64,000 nucleotides of DNA from Gilvimarinus chinensis DSM 19667 (GCF_000377745.1 NZ_KB898706.1:372001-436000); one strand, 5' to 3'; counted from the first letter of the stretch, positions 48,794-58,217 are shown. The notes: a model not told the origin generated them from the sequence alone. Made by a program: numbers and translations.

Positions 48794-50167
48794 ATGGCAA
48801 GCAAGCAAAAAGTAGCTTATGTCTGCAATGAATGTGGTGCCGACTTTACCAAGTGGCAGGGCCAGTGCAGCGAGTGCGGCACGTGGAATTCGGTTGTGGA
48901 AATGAAGCTTGGGGCGGTGGCCAAGGGTGGGGCAAGGAATGCTCAGTTCAGTGGTTATGCCGGAAGTGTCGGCTCAAAGGTTCAGACGCTGTCGGATATC
49001 AGCCTTGAAGATTTACCTCGGCTTAGTACTGGAGCGGGCGAATTTGATCGGGTGTTAGGCGGTGGTTTGGTGCCCGGGTCGGTCGTGTTGATTGGCGGCC
49101 ACCCCGGGGCGGGTAAGAGTACGGTTTTACTGCAAACACTGTGTCAGTTGGCTGAACGCATGAGCTGCCTGTACGTTACCGGTGAGGAATCCTTGCAACA
49201 GGTGGCCATGCGTGCCAATCGGTTAGGGCTTCCTGCGGATAAGTTACAAATGCTTTCGGAAACGAGTGTGGAGTTAATTGCTCAGGCCGCAGAGCAGTTA
49301 AAGCCGAAGATCATGGTAGTGGACTCTATTCAGGTAGTGCATTTAGCCGATATTCAGTCGGCTCCCGGTTCGGTGTCCCAGGTCCGTGAAGCTGCGGCTT
49401 ACCTCACCCGGTTTGCCAAACAAACCGGGACGGTGGTGATTTTGGTTGGCCATGTAACCAAAGATGGTTCACTGGCGGGGCCGAAAGTGTTGGAGCACAT
49501 GATTGACTGTTCTATCTTGCTGGAAGGGTCCCACGATTCGCGTTTTCGTACACTGCGTGGCAATAAAAACCGGTTTGGTGCGGTGAATGAGCTGGGCGTA
49601 TTCGCAATGACCGAGAAAGGCTTGAAAGAAGTCAGCAACCCTTCGGCGATCTTTCTTCAGCGTGGTGAGGACATCGCCTCGGGCTCGGTGGTGATGGTGA
49701 TGTGGGAGGGCACTCGCCCGCTGTTGGTCGAAATTCAAGCGCTAGTGGATGATTCGCACCTGGGTAATCCCCGGCGAGTTGCGGTGGGTTTGGATCAAAA
49801 CCGTTTGTCGATGCTGTTGGCTGTTTTACACCGTCATGGCGGCGTTTTAGTGGGCGATCAGGATGTCTTTGTAAATGTCGTAGGGGGGGTGCGGGTGGCC
49901 GAAACGAGCGCTGACCTCGCCTTGGTTTTGGCCATTGTCTCCAGTTTTCGAGACCGGCCGTTAGCGCGCGATTTAATGGTTTTCGGAGAGATTGGCTTGT
50001 CCGGCGAAATCCGCCCGGTGCCCAGCGGCCAAGAGCGCTTGCGCGAGGCGGCCAAACACGGTTTTAAGCGCGCTATTGTGCCAGTTGGCAATGCACCCAA
50101 AGCAATGGAAGGAATAGAAATTGTGGCGGTGAAAAGTCTTGCTGAGGCTTTGGCAGCCATTGAGTAG
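48794..50167 (+). CDS. radA: DNA repair protein RadA
   Basis: A 457-residue RadA (Sms), a DnaB-like branch-migration helicase used in recombination repair. The parts are in order: a four-cysteine zinc finger (CNECGADFTKWQGQCSECGTW), Walker A GGHPGAGKST, the RadA signature GNKNRFG and a C-terminal Lon-like domain (GDQDVFVNVVGGVRVAETSADLALVLAI). Length equals the family norm of about 455. It is transcribed alone. A hairpin at 50296-50312 beyond its end is a weak terminator candidate. Confidence 0.97.
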   Translation: MASKQKVAYVCNECGADFTKWQGQCSECGTWNSVVEMKLGAVAKGGARNAQFSGYAGSVGSKVQTLSDISLEDLPRLSTGAGEFDRVLGGGLVPGSVVLIGGHPGAGKSTVLLQTLCQLAERMSCLYVTGEESLQQVAMRANRLGLPADKLQMLSETSVELIAQAAEQLKPKIMVVDSIQVVHLADIQSAPGSVSQVREAAAYLTRFAKQTGTVVILVGHVTKDGSLAGPKVLEHMIDCSILLEGSHDSRFRTLRGNKNRFGAVNELGVFAMTEKGLKEVSNPSAIFLQRGEDIASGSVVMVMWEGTRPLLVEIQALVDDSHLGNPRRVAVGLDQNRLSMLLAVLHRHGGVLVGDQDVFVNVVGGVRVAETSADLALVLAIVSSFRDRPLARDLMVFGEIGLSGEIRPVPSGQERLREAAKHGFKRAIVPVGNAPKAMEGIEIVAVKSLAEALAAIE

Positions 50168-50422
50168 CGCTGCGCCCCGAGCCGACAGATAATTACCCTA
50201 CAGGCATCGTCAGATGCTGCTGAGCGGGATTTTACCCCTATCGATTTGTCAGCTTCTGTAAAGAGACTGCTAAATTTTTGAAAAGCGCAATGACGCCCCA
50301 CTTATAGTGGGGTAGACTTTTAGGGTCGGTGATCTCTGTTCGTACCGGCTGATCTGATTCTGTAGCGGCAGGGCTTGCCTCGCCGTTGAAAAAATAACGA
50401 CTCTTACAGCGTGCTTAGTAAA

Positions 50423-52909
50423 ATGAATATTTTCTCCCGTCGATTCATGGCATTCGCTGCCATTATTCTGGTTGGCTTGACCGCCGTTGCGTGTGGTGCC
50501 AAAAACGAACCGGCCGACCAAGCTTCCGATAATGCTGCTGAAAGTCTCCTTAAACAGGTGTTGATTTTCTCTAAGACCGAAGGCTGGCGCCATGACTCAA
50601 TTCCCGCCGGTGTCACGGCGGTTAGTGAGTTAGTAAAGAGCAAAGGGTTGACACCTGTAGCGACGGAAGATGCCTCGGTTTTTAACGATGAACAACTGGC
50701 GCAGATGGCCGCCATCGTTTTCGTAAATACCACCGGGGATATTCTAACCACGTCTCAACAGGTTGCGATGGAGCGTTATATCCAAGCTGGGGGCGGTTTT
50801 GTCGGCATTCACTCGGCCACCGATACCGAGCATCGCAAAGGCAATTGGCACTGGTACCAGCGTTTGGTGGGGGCTGCCTTTAAGTCTCACCCTGGTGATC
50901 CATCTAATGTGCAGCAAGCCAAGTTGAAAGTGGTTGATCAGCATCACCCTGCAACCGAGGCATTACCCGCTGAGTTTTATCTGGTCGATGAGTGGTATGA
51001 CTTCTACGCGCTGTCGGATGCCCGTCACGATTTGCTGGTGGTGGATGAGCGCAGTTATCAAGGTGGGCAGCAGGGCAATTATCACCCTATTGCCTGGTAC
51101 CATGATTTTGATGGTGGCCGCGCATTTTATACCGGCCTTGGGCATACGGCAGAAGCCTTTGAGAATTCGTTATTTCGTTCACATTTGAGCGGAGGGCTAG
51201 ACTACGCCTTAGCAGAGCGTAAGCCTTTAGATTACGCTAAAGCCAAGCCAGATTCCCGCCGCTTTAAGCAAAACGTACTCGTTGACAATTTGGTAGAGCC
51301 CATCAGCTTCGATATCACCGCTGATTATTCTGGGGTGATGATAGGGCAGCGCCAAGGTAAATTGTTATGGCTTGATGTCGCTTCAAAAGAGTTGCATACC
51401 ATGGCCGAGTTTGAGGTGTTTGCGCCTAAAAAGAACGTCGAGTTTGGATTAATCGCGGTGGCGTTTGACCCTGATTTTGACAATAACAAAATTATTTACG
51501 CTATGTACAACCTGGCGGATGAGTCAGGTAAAGCTGAGCTACTCCAGCGCCTATCACAATTCACAGTGAAGGGTAAAACTCTGGATATGGCCAGCGAAAA
51601 AGTGCTGTTAGATATTCCCAACGATAATACCTGCTGCCACACCGGTGGGAATTTGGAGTTCGATCGCCACGGTAATTTGTTTGTGGCTCTCGGGGATAAT
51701 ACAAACCCCTTTGAATCCAATGATTCGGGGCCGATCAATAATACCGCTGAAGGCACTTATCACGATGCCTTGAGAAGCTCGGCTAACAGTCAAGATTTAC
51801 GTGGAAAAATTTTACGTATCACACCTGATAAAGCGGGCAGCTATACCATTCCTGAGGGGAACCTGTTTGCAGCGGCGGAAGATGGTAGGCCAGAAATTTA
51901 TGTTATGGGGACAAGAAACCCCTATACCATTGCCATTGATCACAGTACGGACACGCTTTACTACGGCGATGTAGGCCCCGATGGCAAGGCCGATACTGAG
52001 GAGTTCGGACCGCGCGGATACGATGAAATTAATAAAGTGACTCAACCCGGGTTCTTTGGTTGGCCGGCGGTACTGGGAAATAATATTCCCTATCGGATGT
52101 ATGACTATGAAAATAATGAGAGCGGTAAGCTGTTTGACCCTATGGCGGTGGAAAATTACTCGCCTCGCAACACCGGGTTGAACGTTCTGCCTCCCGCACA
52201 GCCTGCGTTAATCTGGTACCCCTACGCGCGCTCAGATCGATTTCCTGAGTTGGGGCAAGGGGGGCGTAACGCCCTTGTGGCGGGTATCTACCCTCAAGGT
52301 GACGATCTTGCTTACCACGACTACTACCAAGGCAAATTGATTATTGGCGACTTCATGCGCAGCTGGATTAAAGTTGTAAGCTTGGATGAGTTCGACAACG
52401 TCACCAAGATCGAGGATTTCGCACCGAGTGTTCAATTTGCTGGCCCTCTGGATATGAAAATCACTCCTGATGGCCGCCTATGGGTGTTGGAGTACGGTAC
52501 TCAATGGTGGGGCAGCAGTGCCGACACCAAGCTGAGTTTTATTGAGTACGACCCCAACGCTGATTTGCCCACCGCGGAAGAAGAGGCCGCGCTGGCCGCG
52601 GTGAATGAGGCAGATTTAGATCACCAGGCCCAACTGATTATTGCGGAGGGGGAAGAAGCCACCAAAAGTACCAGTTGTATTGCTTGTCACAAAGAGTTCG
52701 AAGCGTCTGTGGGGCCAAGCTTCTTTCAGATTAAAAGTAAATACAGCGAGCTAGAAGACCCTAAAGCCTATATTGCCAATACCATCGCTGAAGGCAGCAG
52801 TGGCCGTTGGGGTGAGCATGTTATGCCTGCGCACAACTTCCTGGATGAAGAAACGCGGAATAAAATTGCGACGTATATTATGTCGGTCAGCCAGAGCACG
52901 GACGACTGA
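50423..52909 (+). CDS. ThuA / sorbosone-dehydrogenase-like / cytochrome c fusion lipoprotein
   Basis: An 828-residue exported protein with three parts. The signal peptide ends AVAC, a moderate lipobox. A ThuA-type domain (about 40-280; KTEGWRHDSIPAGVTAV, YIQAGGGFVGIHSATDT, YHPIAWYHDFDGGRAFYTGLGH) is followed by a PQQ-dependent glucose/sorbosone-dehydrogenase-like propeller (about 290-700; GLIAVAFDPDF, CCHTGGNLEFDRHGNLFVALGDNTNPF, EIYVMGTRNPYTIAIDHSTDTLYYGDVGPDG). The C-terminal class I cytochrome c (about 740-828) has heme site CIACH and a likely Met ligand in VMPAH. It should oxidise a sugar or related compound and pass electrons to its own heme. A GTG at 50411 would add four residues; neither start has a clear ribosome site. 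Confidence 0.88.
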   Translation: MNIFSRRFMAFAAIILVGLTAVACGAKNEPADQASDNAAESLLKQVLIFSKTEGWRHDSIPAGVTAVSELVKSKGLTPVATEDASVFNDEQLAQMAAIVFVNTTGDILTTSQQVAMERYIQAGGGFVGIHSATDTEHRKGNWHWYQRLVGAAFKSHPGDPSNVQQAKLKVVDQHHPATEALPAEFYLVDEWYDFYALSDARHDLLVVDERSYQGGQQGNYHPIAWYHDFDGGRAFYTGLGHTAEAFENSLFRSHLSGGLDYALAERKPLDYAKAKPDSRRFKQNVLVDNLVEPISFDITADYSGVMIGQRQGKLLWLDVASKELHTMAEFEVFAPKKNVEFGLIAVAFDPDFDNNKIIYAMYNLADESGKAELLQRLSQFTVKGKTLDMASEKVLLDIPNDNTCCHTGGNLEFDRHGNLFVALGDNTNPFESNDSGPINNTAEGTYHDALRSSANSQDLRGKILRITPDKAGSYTIPEGNLFAAAEDGRPEIYVMGTRNPYTIAIDHSTDTLYYGDVGPDGKADTEEFGPRGYDEINKVTQPGFFGWPAVLGNNIPYRMYDYENNESGKLFDPMAVENYSPRNTGLNVLPPAQPALIWYPYARSDRFPELGQGGRNALVAGIYPQGDDLAYHDYYQGKLIIGDFMRSWIKVVSLDEFDNVTKIEDFAPSVQFAGPLDMKITPDGRLWVLEYGTQWWGSSADTKLSFIEYDPNADLPTAEEEAALAAVNEADLDHQAQLIIAEGEEATKSTSCIACHKEFEASVGPSFFQIKSKYSELEDPKAYIANTIAEGSSGRWGEHVMPAHNFLDEETRNKIATYIMSVSQSTDD

Positions 52910-52915
52910 GTTTTT

Positions 52916-52947
52916 CTTGATGGAGGCAAAGGATTGCCTCCATCAAG
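52916..52947. terminator. Strong stem-loop between convergent genes
   Basis: A perfect 13-bp stem (52916-52928 with 52935-52947) and 6-nt loop between the ThuA fusion gene and the PilZ gene. The T run lies to its left, not its right, so canonical termination is doubtful. Either a Rho-assisted end or a 3'-end protecting hairpin fits. Confidence 0.5.
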
Positions 52948-52954
52948 CCCGCCC

Positions 52955-53320
52955 TTATTTCGGCTCCAGCAGTTCGTGTAATTCACGTTCAGCGGCTGCC
53001 GGATCCCCCAGATTAAGCTCAATTAAACGGCGTAAGTGTTGCACGCTGTCCAGGTCTATTGACTGGCACTCTAACCCCAGTTCTTGATCGGTGTAATGAG
53101 CAAGCCTCGTTAGCATGCTCATTGATACCTGATCAGAAAGCTCAACGTTTAATTGAATTGGAACCTGAGTGTCCAGTTGGGGGGGCTTGGGACCACTGAT
53201 TAAAGCTCCGTTAAGAGAAATATCTCGAAGTTTGGCTTGCCACACTAAAGACGCTTGCGACAACTCGGCGTTTAAATCGAAAGGGATGCGTGAAAAGCGG
53301 CGTCTATCGGTATTGGACAT
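52955..53320 (-). CDS. PilZ-domain protein
   Basis: A 121-residue single PilZ domain, a c-di-GMP receptor module. The binding motif is present: RRRFSR (RxxxR) near residue 6 and DISLNG (D/NxSxxG) about 26 residues later. The remainder (VPIQLNVELSDQVSMSMLTRLAHYTDQELGLECQ) fits the domain barrel. I chose the ATG at 53320 (MSNTDRRRFSR), the usual start just before the RxxxR motif; the frame runs further upstream without a ribosome site. It is alone, divergent from the fructokinase gene. Confidence 0.88.
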   Translation of the reverse strand: MSNTDRRRFSRIPFDLNAELSQASLVWQAKLRDISLNGALISGPKPPQLDTQVPIQLNVELSDQVSMSMLTRLAHYTDQELGLECQSIDLDSVQHLRRLIELNLGDPAAAERELHELLEPK

Positions 53321-53429
53321 GGAAATGCCTTTGCGCAAAAGGGGTCTGATTGTAGTGTAGCTGAACAAGTTAAAGCTCGCCCCCTGTTATAATTCTCAAT
53401 TTTTGGGATTTCAAGGCTAACGAGTTGCT

Positions 53430-54338
53430 ATGGCGAGTTACAGAATAGGTATTGATCTAGGCGGAACCAAAACGGAAGTCATATTGCTGGGCGAAGGCAG
53501 CCGCGAGCTTTTTCGTAAACGCATTCCTACCGTACGGGATAACTATCAACGTACCTTGCAGGATATCGAGGGTTTAGTTTTGGCTGCCGAGAACGCCGCC
53601 GAGAGTGGCCCATTGCCGGTGGGTTTGGGGATCCCTGGTACGGTATCGCGCAAAACCGGATTGGTAAAAAACGCCAATTCTACTTGGCTGAATGGTCAGC
53701 CTTTGCAAGTGGATTTGTCTGCGAAACTGGGCCGTGATGTAAAGGTGACTAACGACGCGAATTGCCTCGCTGTATCTGAAGCCGCGGATGGCGCCGGAAG
53801 TGAAGCCGAGTTTGTTTTCGCCGCTATTTTGGGGACTGGTTGTGGTGGTGGCGTGTGTTATCGCGGCAGGCCTCTTGCGGGTCCCAATGGGGTGGGCGGT
53901 GAGTGGGGGCATAACCCGTTGCCATGGACGCACGATGCCCAGTTAAACGCCAGGCCTTGCTACTGTGGTCGTTCAGGTTGCCAAGAGACCTTTTTGTCCG
54001 GAACGGGAATCAGCCTAAGCTATCAATTGGCAACAGGAAGGTCACTAAAAGCTGCTGAGATTGTTGATTTGTGGCGGCAAAAAGACGCTACAGCTACGGA
54101 AGTGATGCAGGCGTATATGGATCAATTGGCGCGCTCTTTGGCGGCCGTGATCAACATCATGGACCCTGATGTGATTGTGCTCGGCGGAGGGGCTTCAAAC
54201 ATCAGTGAAATTTATGAGCAGGTTCCCAAAATCCTGCCAGGGTACGTGTTTGGTGGAGAGTGCGACACGCCTATACGACAGGCCGTACACGGTGATTCCA
54301 GTGGGGTAAGAGGGGCGGCATGGTTGAACCCGTTTTAG
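53430..54338 (+). CDS. mak: ROK-family fructokinase (Mak type)
   Basis: A 302-residue ROK sugar kinase, the same length as E. coli Mak (mannofructokinase). The ATP motif IGIDLGGTKTEVILLG, NANSTWLNGQP, NDANCLAVSEAADG, catalytic GEWGHNPLPW and the zinc motif CYCGRSGCQETFLSGTG are intact. The C-terminal VFGGECDTPIR and HGDSSGVRGAAWL also match Mak. It should make fructose-6-phosphate in the cytoplasm. No transporter or regulator gene is adjacent. Confidence 0.93.
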   Translation: MASYRIGIDLGGTKTEVILLGEGSRELFRKRIPTVRDNYQRTLQDIEGLVLAAENAAESGPLPVGLGIPGTVSRKTGLVKNANSTWLNGQPLQVDLSAKLGRDVKVTNDANCLAVSEAADGAGSEAEFVFAAILGTGCGGGVCYRGRPLAGPNGVGGEWGHNPLPWTHDAQLNARPCYCGRSGCQETFLSGTGISLSYQLATGRSLKAAEIVDLWRQKDATATEVMQAYMDQLARSLAAVINIMDPDVIVLGGGASNISEIYEQVPKILPGYVFGGECDTPIRQAVHGDSSGVRGAAWLNPF

Positions 54339-54524
54339 GCGCAGCACCTGCTGTGATCACCACCCAATTGTTTGGGGGCGCTCTTTAACGTCAAAAAAAC
54401 CGCCGCATCGTTGAGGCGAATGCAGCGGTGAAGAAGCGGCGGCGCGTTGTGGAAGCGGTGCGACGCCGCGTGCGCCGTTGTGGTGATGAGTGGTGGTCAT
54501 CCGGCGCGTGGTGAAAGGTGTGTT

Positions 54525-54803
54525 TTACTGGTTGGCGGCCAGTGGCGTTACGCTGGAGTCTTCATCTACCTCTAGTAAAGCCTCGGGCTTGCCTTTACAG
54601 GCCTTGGCCAGCTTGTCGCTATTGCGCGCCAGTAGCAGGCCAATGGCTTCGCTGTGCTCTTCGCTGATTCCTTTAACGGAATTCTCAATCAGGTCGGTAA
54701 TATTGGCTGCCAGCTCCAACATTTTGTCGTGAGCTTCGGCGGCTTTTTTATCATCAAACATCTTTCCATCCCGGTCACATTTCCAGACGGCGACTACTGC
54801 CAT
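54525..54803 (-). CDS. yebG: YebG-family SOS-induced protein
   Basis: A 92-residue protein of the YebG family, known as a DNA-damage-inducible gene in E. coli. The family core is clear: MAVVAVWKCDRDGKMFDDKKAAEAHDKMLELA followed by ITDLIEN and EEHSEAIGLLLARNSDKL. It has an unusual extra C-terminal acidic tail. A perfect LexA-type box lies 18 bp upstream of the start, so induction in the SOS response is very likely. The 186-bp gap to the fructokinase gene shows nothing else. Confidence 0.92.
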   Translation of the reverse strand: MAVVAVWKCDRDGKMFDDKKAAEAHDKMLELAANITDLIENSVKGISEEHSEAIGLLLARNSDKLAKACKGKPEALLEVDEDSSVTPLAANQ

Positions 54804-54821
54804 GGTTAACCTCCATTGCGA

Positions 54822-54841
54822 TACTGTTTGGATATACAGTA
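54822..54841. promoter_or_regulatory. LexA binding site (SOS box)
   Basis: A TACTGT-N8-ACAGTA palindrome, with the required CTGT-N8-ACAG core and an AT-rich centre. It lies 18 bp upstream of yebG, on the minus-strand promoter side. It also lies 20 bp past the end of the PepSY gene, so it controls yebG rather than that gene. Confidence 0.92.
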
Positions 54842-54860
54842 TCGGGCGCGGGTTAAGCTG

Positions 54861-56039
54861 TCAAGCAAAAAAGAAGGGCAGGGTGAGCCCGAGGCTTGCC
54901 AGCACCAGTGCCAGCTGCAGCCAGCGGCTGTGGCCGATCAGTCGCCAGGCGGCGCGGGGGTTGGGGCCTGTGCGGCGACTGCCCAGGCGCAGGGCGCACA
55001 GCCATACGCCGCTACCCGAGAGAATGGTCATGGCCAGGCCCCAGATAAACCAGATGATCTTGCTGGGATACCCGGCAAAGGTGCCAAAGTGGAGTGGGTC
55101 GGCGGCTTCGGCAATACGCTGGTGAACGCTTAACTGCTCGCCTTTAACCTGGCCGATAAGGGTTTGGGTATTGGCATCAACAGCGATGGTGTTGGCGCGA
55201 TCGCGTACCAATATCGCCGTATCCTCGCCCTGTAGTAGCAGGGGTTTATCTTCTAGTACCAGAATACGTTTGAGCTCAAAGCCTGGGTTCTGAGCCAGGG
55301 CTTGATGGATGGCCGGAGTCAGTCTGGCGGCGTCTTGTGGTTGAGCTCGGACCCCTGCCTCGGGTAAAAGGCTGGTTGCAGAAGGGGCCGAACCGCCCCA
55401 GCGTTCCACTAAGTACCACAGGCCGGTAATGGCTATCAGGCCGATAAACGGCAGACTCCAGATGCCCAGCCAGCGGTGCAGGTCGCCCCACCAGCGTCTG
55501 GGGGGATCGCCACTGGTAGGCGTTTTGGCAAAGCCGCGCCACCACTTTTTATAAATAAAAAATGCCGAGATGAAGGATACAAGCAAAGGAATGCTGAGCA
55601 GCCCGACGATGGTAAGCCCCCATTTTAGCGGCAGCATTAAGTGCCGGTGGGTCTGGCGCAAGAACCGGTGGGCGTTAAACCAGGGGGCGGTGCCGGTTAC
55701 CTCGGCGGTGTAGGGGTTGATGTAAATCCGCTGCAGCTCGCCGGACCCGTCGCGGGCAATGGCTTCGGCGGCCATAAAACTCGGCAGGCCCAGGTTAAGG
55801 GAGCTGATGGTCCAGTCGGGATTGGCGGCGTGGGCGACGGCCAGCAGCTCGCCGGCCGGGCGCTCTTTGCCATCCGCAGGTGCCTCTACCCGTAATTCGG
55901 GGGTGAGCAGCCAGTCGATTTCATAGGCAAACACCGCCAGGGTGCCGGTGAGCGAGATAAAAAACAGCAACAGACTGAATTTTATGCCCGCACAACTGTG
56001 CAGACTAAACCACTGTTTGCGGTTTATCCGCCAAGCCAC
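54861..56039 (-). CDS. PepSY-domain membrane protein (iron-regulated type)
   Basis: A 392-residue PepSY-associated inner-membrane protein, of the type encoded beside siderophore receptors (PiuB-like). There are four hydrophobic helices (about 18-40, 140-165, 190-215 and 340-362) and a periplasmic PepSY region between the first two and after. The start MAWRINRKQWFSLHSCAGIKFSLLLFF and WWRGFAKTPTSGD loop fit. Members may help release iron from ferrisiderophores in the periplasm. It lies 6 bp after the receptor gene, with which it must be co-transcribed under the Fur site. Confidence 0.9.
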   Translation of the reverse strand: MAWRINRKQWFSLHSCAGIKFSLLLFFISLTGTLAVFAYEIDWLLTPELRVEAPADGKERPAGELLAVAHAANPDWTISSLNLGLPSFMAAEAIARDGSGELQRIYINPYTAEVTGTAPWFNAHRFLRQTHRHLMLPLKWGLTIVGLLSIPLLVSFISAFFIYKKWWRGFAKTPTSGDPPRRWWGDLHRWLGIWSLPFIGLIAITGLWYLVERWGGSAPSATSLLPEAGVRAQPQDAARLTPAIHQALAQNPGFELKRILVLEDKPLLLQGEDTAILVRDRANTIAVDANTQTLIGQVKGEQLSVHQRIAEAADPLHFGTFAGYPSKIIWFIWGLAMTILSGSGVWLCALRLGSRRTGPNPRAAWRLIGHSRWLQLALVLASLGLTLPFFFA

Positions 56040-56045
56040 TTGGGG

Positions 56046-58166
56046 TTAAAACTCGCGGCTAATGGTGGCAACCACACGGCGCGGTTCACCGGGAAAGTGG
56101 CCGGTGCGGGTAAGAAAGCCGCTTTCGGCATACTCTTCATCAAACAAGTTGCTCACATTCAGCTGCAGCTTCCACTGGTCAAAAGTACTTTGCCAGCTGG
56201 CGTCGAACACGGTGTAGGGCTTCACGTAATCGCCATTGATGCCGATCTGATCATCTTTGTAATCAACCCCAAAGGCGAATGCCGAGTTAATGGCTGGGAA
56301 GTCATAGCGCGTCCACAGCCCCAGCAGGTTGCGCGGGGTATTGGCAAACTGATCGCCAGTGGCGTTGGTGATGCCGGTGGTGGCTTCGAGTACCTTGGTG
56401 TCGTTGAAGGCGTAGTTTAAGGTCATGGTCCAGTGGCGCATTAGGTCAGCGCTTAAATCCATTTCCACCCCGCGGCTGCGTACCTTACCCACGGCAATCA
56501 AGTCGTCCACGCCGTCGCCGCCTACATCGCCCGCCGGGTCGGCTTGCACGACATTGGCTTTTTCAATTTCGTAGGCGGCGATGTTTAGCTGCGCGCGGCC
56601 CGACCACAGAGTTAACTTACTGCCGATTTCAAAGCTAACGCTCTCTTCCGGATCAAATGGGCCGCCTTTTTCTTCGTCCTGGCTGGAGACGCTTTGCGGT
56701 TCAAAGCCCTCGCTGTAGCTGGCGTAAAAGTTCAGGTTGTCGGTTAAGTGGTAAACCGTACCCAGGCGGTAGGTGAGGGCGGTGTCGCTGTCTTCAGCGG
56801 TGCCGCTGGTGCTTTCAAAGTCGTTAAAGCGCAGGCTAACCAGCACATCCCAGGCGTCGGAGAGCCCGATTAAGTCCTGCACATACAGGCCCGACTGGGT
56901 CAGTCCGGTGTGGGAATCACTCTCCCAGTCGCGATCATCCAGGCCGTACTGGGCGCGGGAGGTCTGGCCGTACACTGGGTCGTAAAGGCTGAGTGGCGGG
57001 ACAACGCCGCCGGATTCGATCGGGCTGCCGCGCTTGGCTTTAAAATCGCTGTCCAGGTCGTAAATATCAAAACCTGTCAGCAGCTGATGGCTGACGCCGC
57101 CGGTATTAAATTCGTAGATTAAATTGGCGTAGGCGCTGGTGCCTTCGCTGTTGCGCACCTGGTCGCGAAACTGGCGCGCCATCATATCGTTTACGCCATC
57201 GTCATTGGAATCGTAAAGCCCGCGCGGTTCGTGATAGTTTTGCAGCTCTTGGTTTTCGTAGTAGCGAACGGCGGCATCCAGTTTGACGCTGTCGTTAAAC
57301 GCGTGTTGTAGGCGCGAGTAAAATACATCGGCGCTCAGGCTGAGAAAATCGGTGGGTTCGTTGTGGTTCCAGCTGGGGTCCACCAGAAACTCGCCGTCCT
57401 CATCCACCGGCACACCGCGCAAACGGTTAGCGCCCAGTGTTTGATCCACAAACGAATATTTCACTAGTACGCTGGTGTCGACGCCCGGCTGCCAAACAAA
57501 GCCTAAGTCGCCCTGGTCGTTATCGTTGGTGGTGTGCTCGCGAAAGGGCTCTTCGGTTTCTTTTAGCATGGCCACCCGGTAGCCAAAATCGCTGTCGCCA
57601 AAGCCGCCGGTGGCCTGCACGTTTACCCCGGTTAAATCGTAGTCGCCCACCACAATCTGGGCGCGACCGTATTGCTCCAGGCTGGCCTGGCTGGTGGCGT
57701 AGTTAATCAGCCCGCCCGGTGCGCCGGCACCGTAGATGGCGCCGCTGGGGCCTTTAAGTACTTCCAGGCGGTCCACCCCGAAGGTGCGCGGTACGGTAAA
57801 ACCCGCGTAGGGGTCGCCGCGCAGGCCGTCGTATAACACCTCATCCTGGCGAAAGCCGCGAAAGGTAATGCCCGAGTAACTGAATACGCTCACGCCACTG
57901 ATATCGCGATACAAATCCCGCGCATCCCGCGCGCCCTGGTCTTCGATCAATTCGGCGTTAATCACCTGCACTGAGGCAGGTACTCGCGACAAATCGGCAT
58001 CGATACGGGTGGATACCGAGGAGTCATTGGCCCGGTACAGAGATTGGGCCCGGCCGGTGACGACCAGGGTTTCCACTTTTTCGGTACTGTCGATTTCCGT
58101 GTTCACGGCGTAGGTCAAGGGGGAGGCCAGAATAACGGCGAGTACCAAAGGAGATCTGCGGGGCAT
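56046..58166 (-). CDS. TonB-dependent siderophore receptor
   Basis: A 706-residue outer-membrane receptor for a ferric siderophore. A signal peptide (about 1-20, SPLTYA) is followed by KVETLVVTGRA (TonB box), plug motifs with VPASVQVINAELIEDQGARDARDLYRDISGVSVF and VEVLKGPSGAIYGAGAPGGLINY, and a 22-strand-type barrel ending TISREF. The plug type matches the FhuA/FpvA (TIGR01783-like) siderophore group. The ligand is unknown. It is the first gene of a two-gene iron operon with the PepSY protein. Confidence 0.92.
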   Translation of the reverse strand: MPRRSPLVLAVILASPLTYAVNTEIDSTEKVETLVVTGRAQSLYRANDSSVSTRIDADLSRVPASVQVINAELIEDQGARDARDLYRDISGVSVFSYSGITFRGFRQDEVLYDGLRGDPYAGFTVPRTFGVDRLEVLKGPSGAIYGAGAPGGLINYATSQASLEQYGRAQIVVGDYDLTGVNVQATGGFGDSDFGYRVAMLKETEEPFREHTTNDNDQGDLGFVWQPGVDTSVLVKYSFVDQTLGANRLRGVPVDEDGEFLVDPSWNHNEPTDFLSLSADVFYSRLQHAFNDSVKLDAAVRYYENQELQNYHEPRGLYDSNDDGVNDMMARQFRDQVRNSEGTSAYANLIYEFNTGGVSHQLLTGFDIYDLDSDFKAKRGSPIESGGVVPPLSLYDPVYGQTSRAQYGLDDRDWESDSHTGLTQSGLYVQDLIGLSDAWDVLVSLRFNDFESTSGTAEDSDTALTYRLGTVYHLTDNLNFYASYSEGFEPQSVSSQDEEKGGPFDPEESVSFEIGSKLTLWSGRAQLNIAAYEIEKANVVQADPAGDVGGDGVDDLIAVGKVRSRGVEMDLSADLMRHWTMTLNYAFNDTKVLEATTGITNATGDQFANTPRNLLGLWTRYDFPAINSAFAFGVDYKDDQIGINGDYVKPYTVFDASWQSTFDQWKLQLNVSNLFDEEYAESGFLTRTGHFPGEPRRVVATISREF

Positions 58167-58202
58167 AGTGAGGGTCCGGTTGTATTGATAAATTCGCGCA
58201 AA

Positions 58203-58217
58203 TGATAAATATTATCA
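58203..58217. promoter_or_regulatory. Fur-binding site
   Basis: A near-perfect 7-1-7 Fur palindrome, TGATAAATATTATCA, matching the TGATAAT-N-ATTATCA pattern with one change. It lies 37 bp upstream of the siderophore receptor start, in a position to repress the receptor-PepSY operon when iron is plentiful. It could also touch the divergent murJ promoter. Confidence 0.82.
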
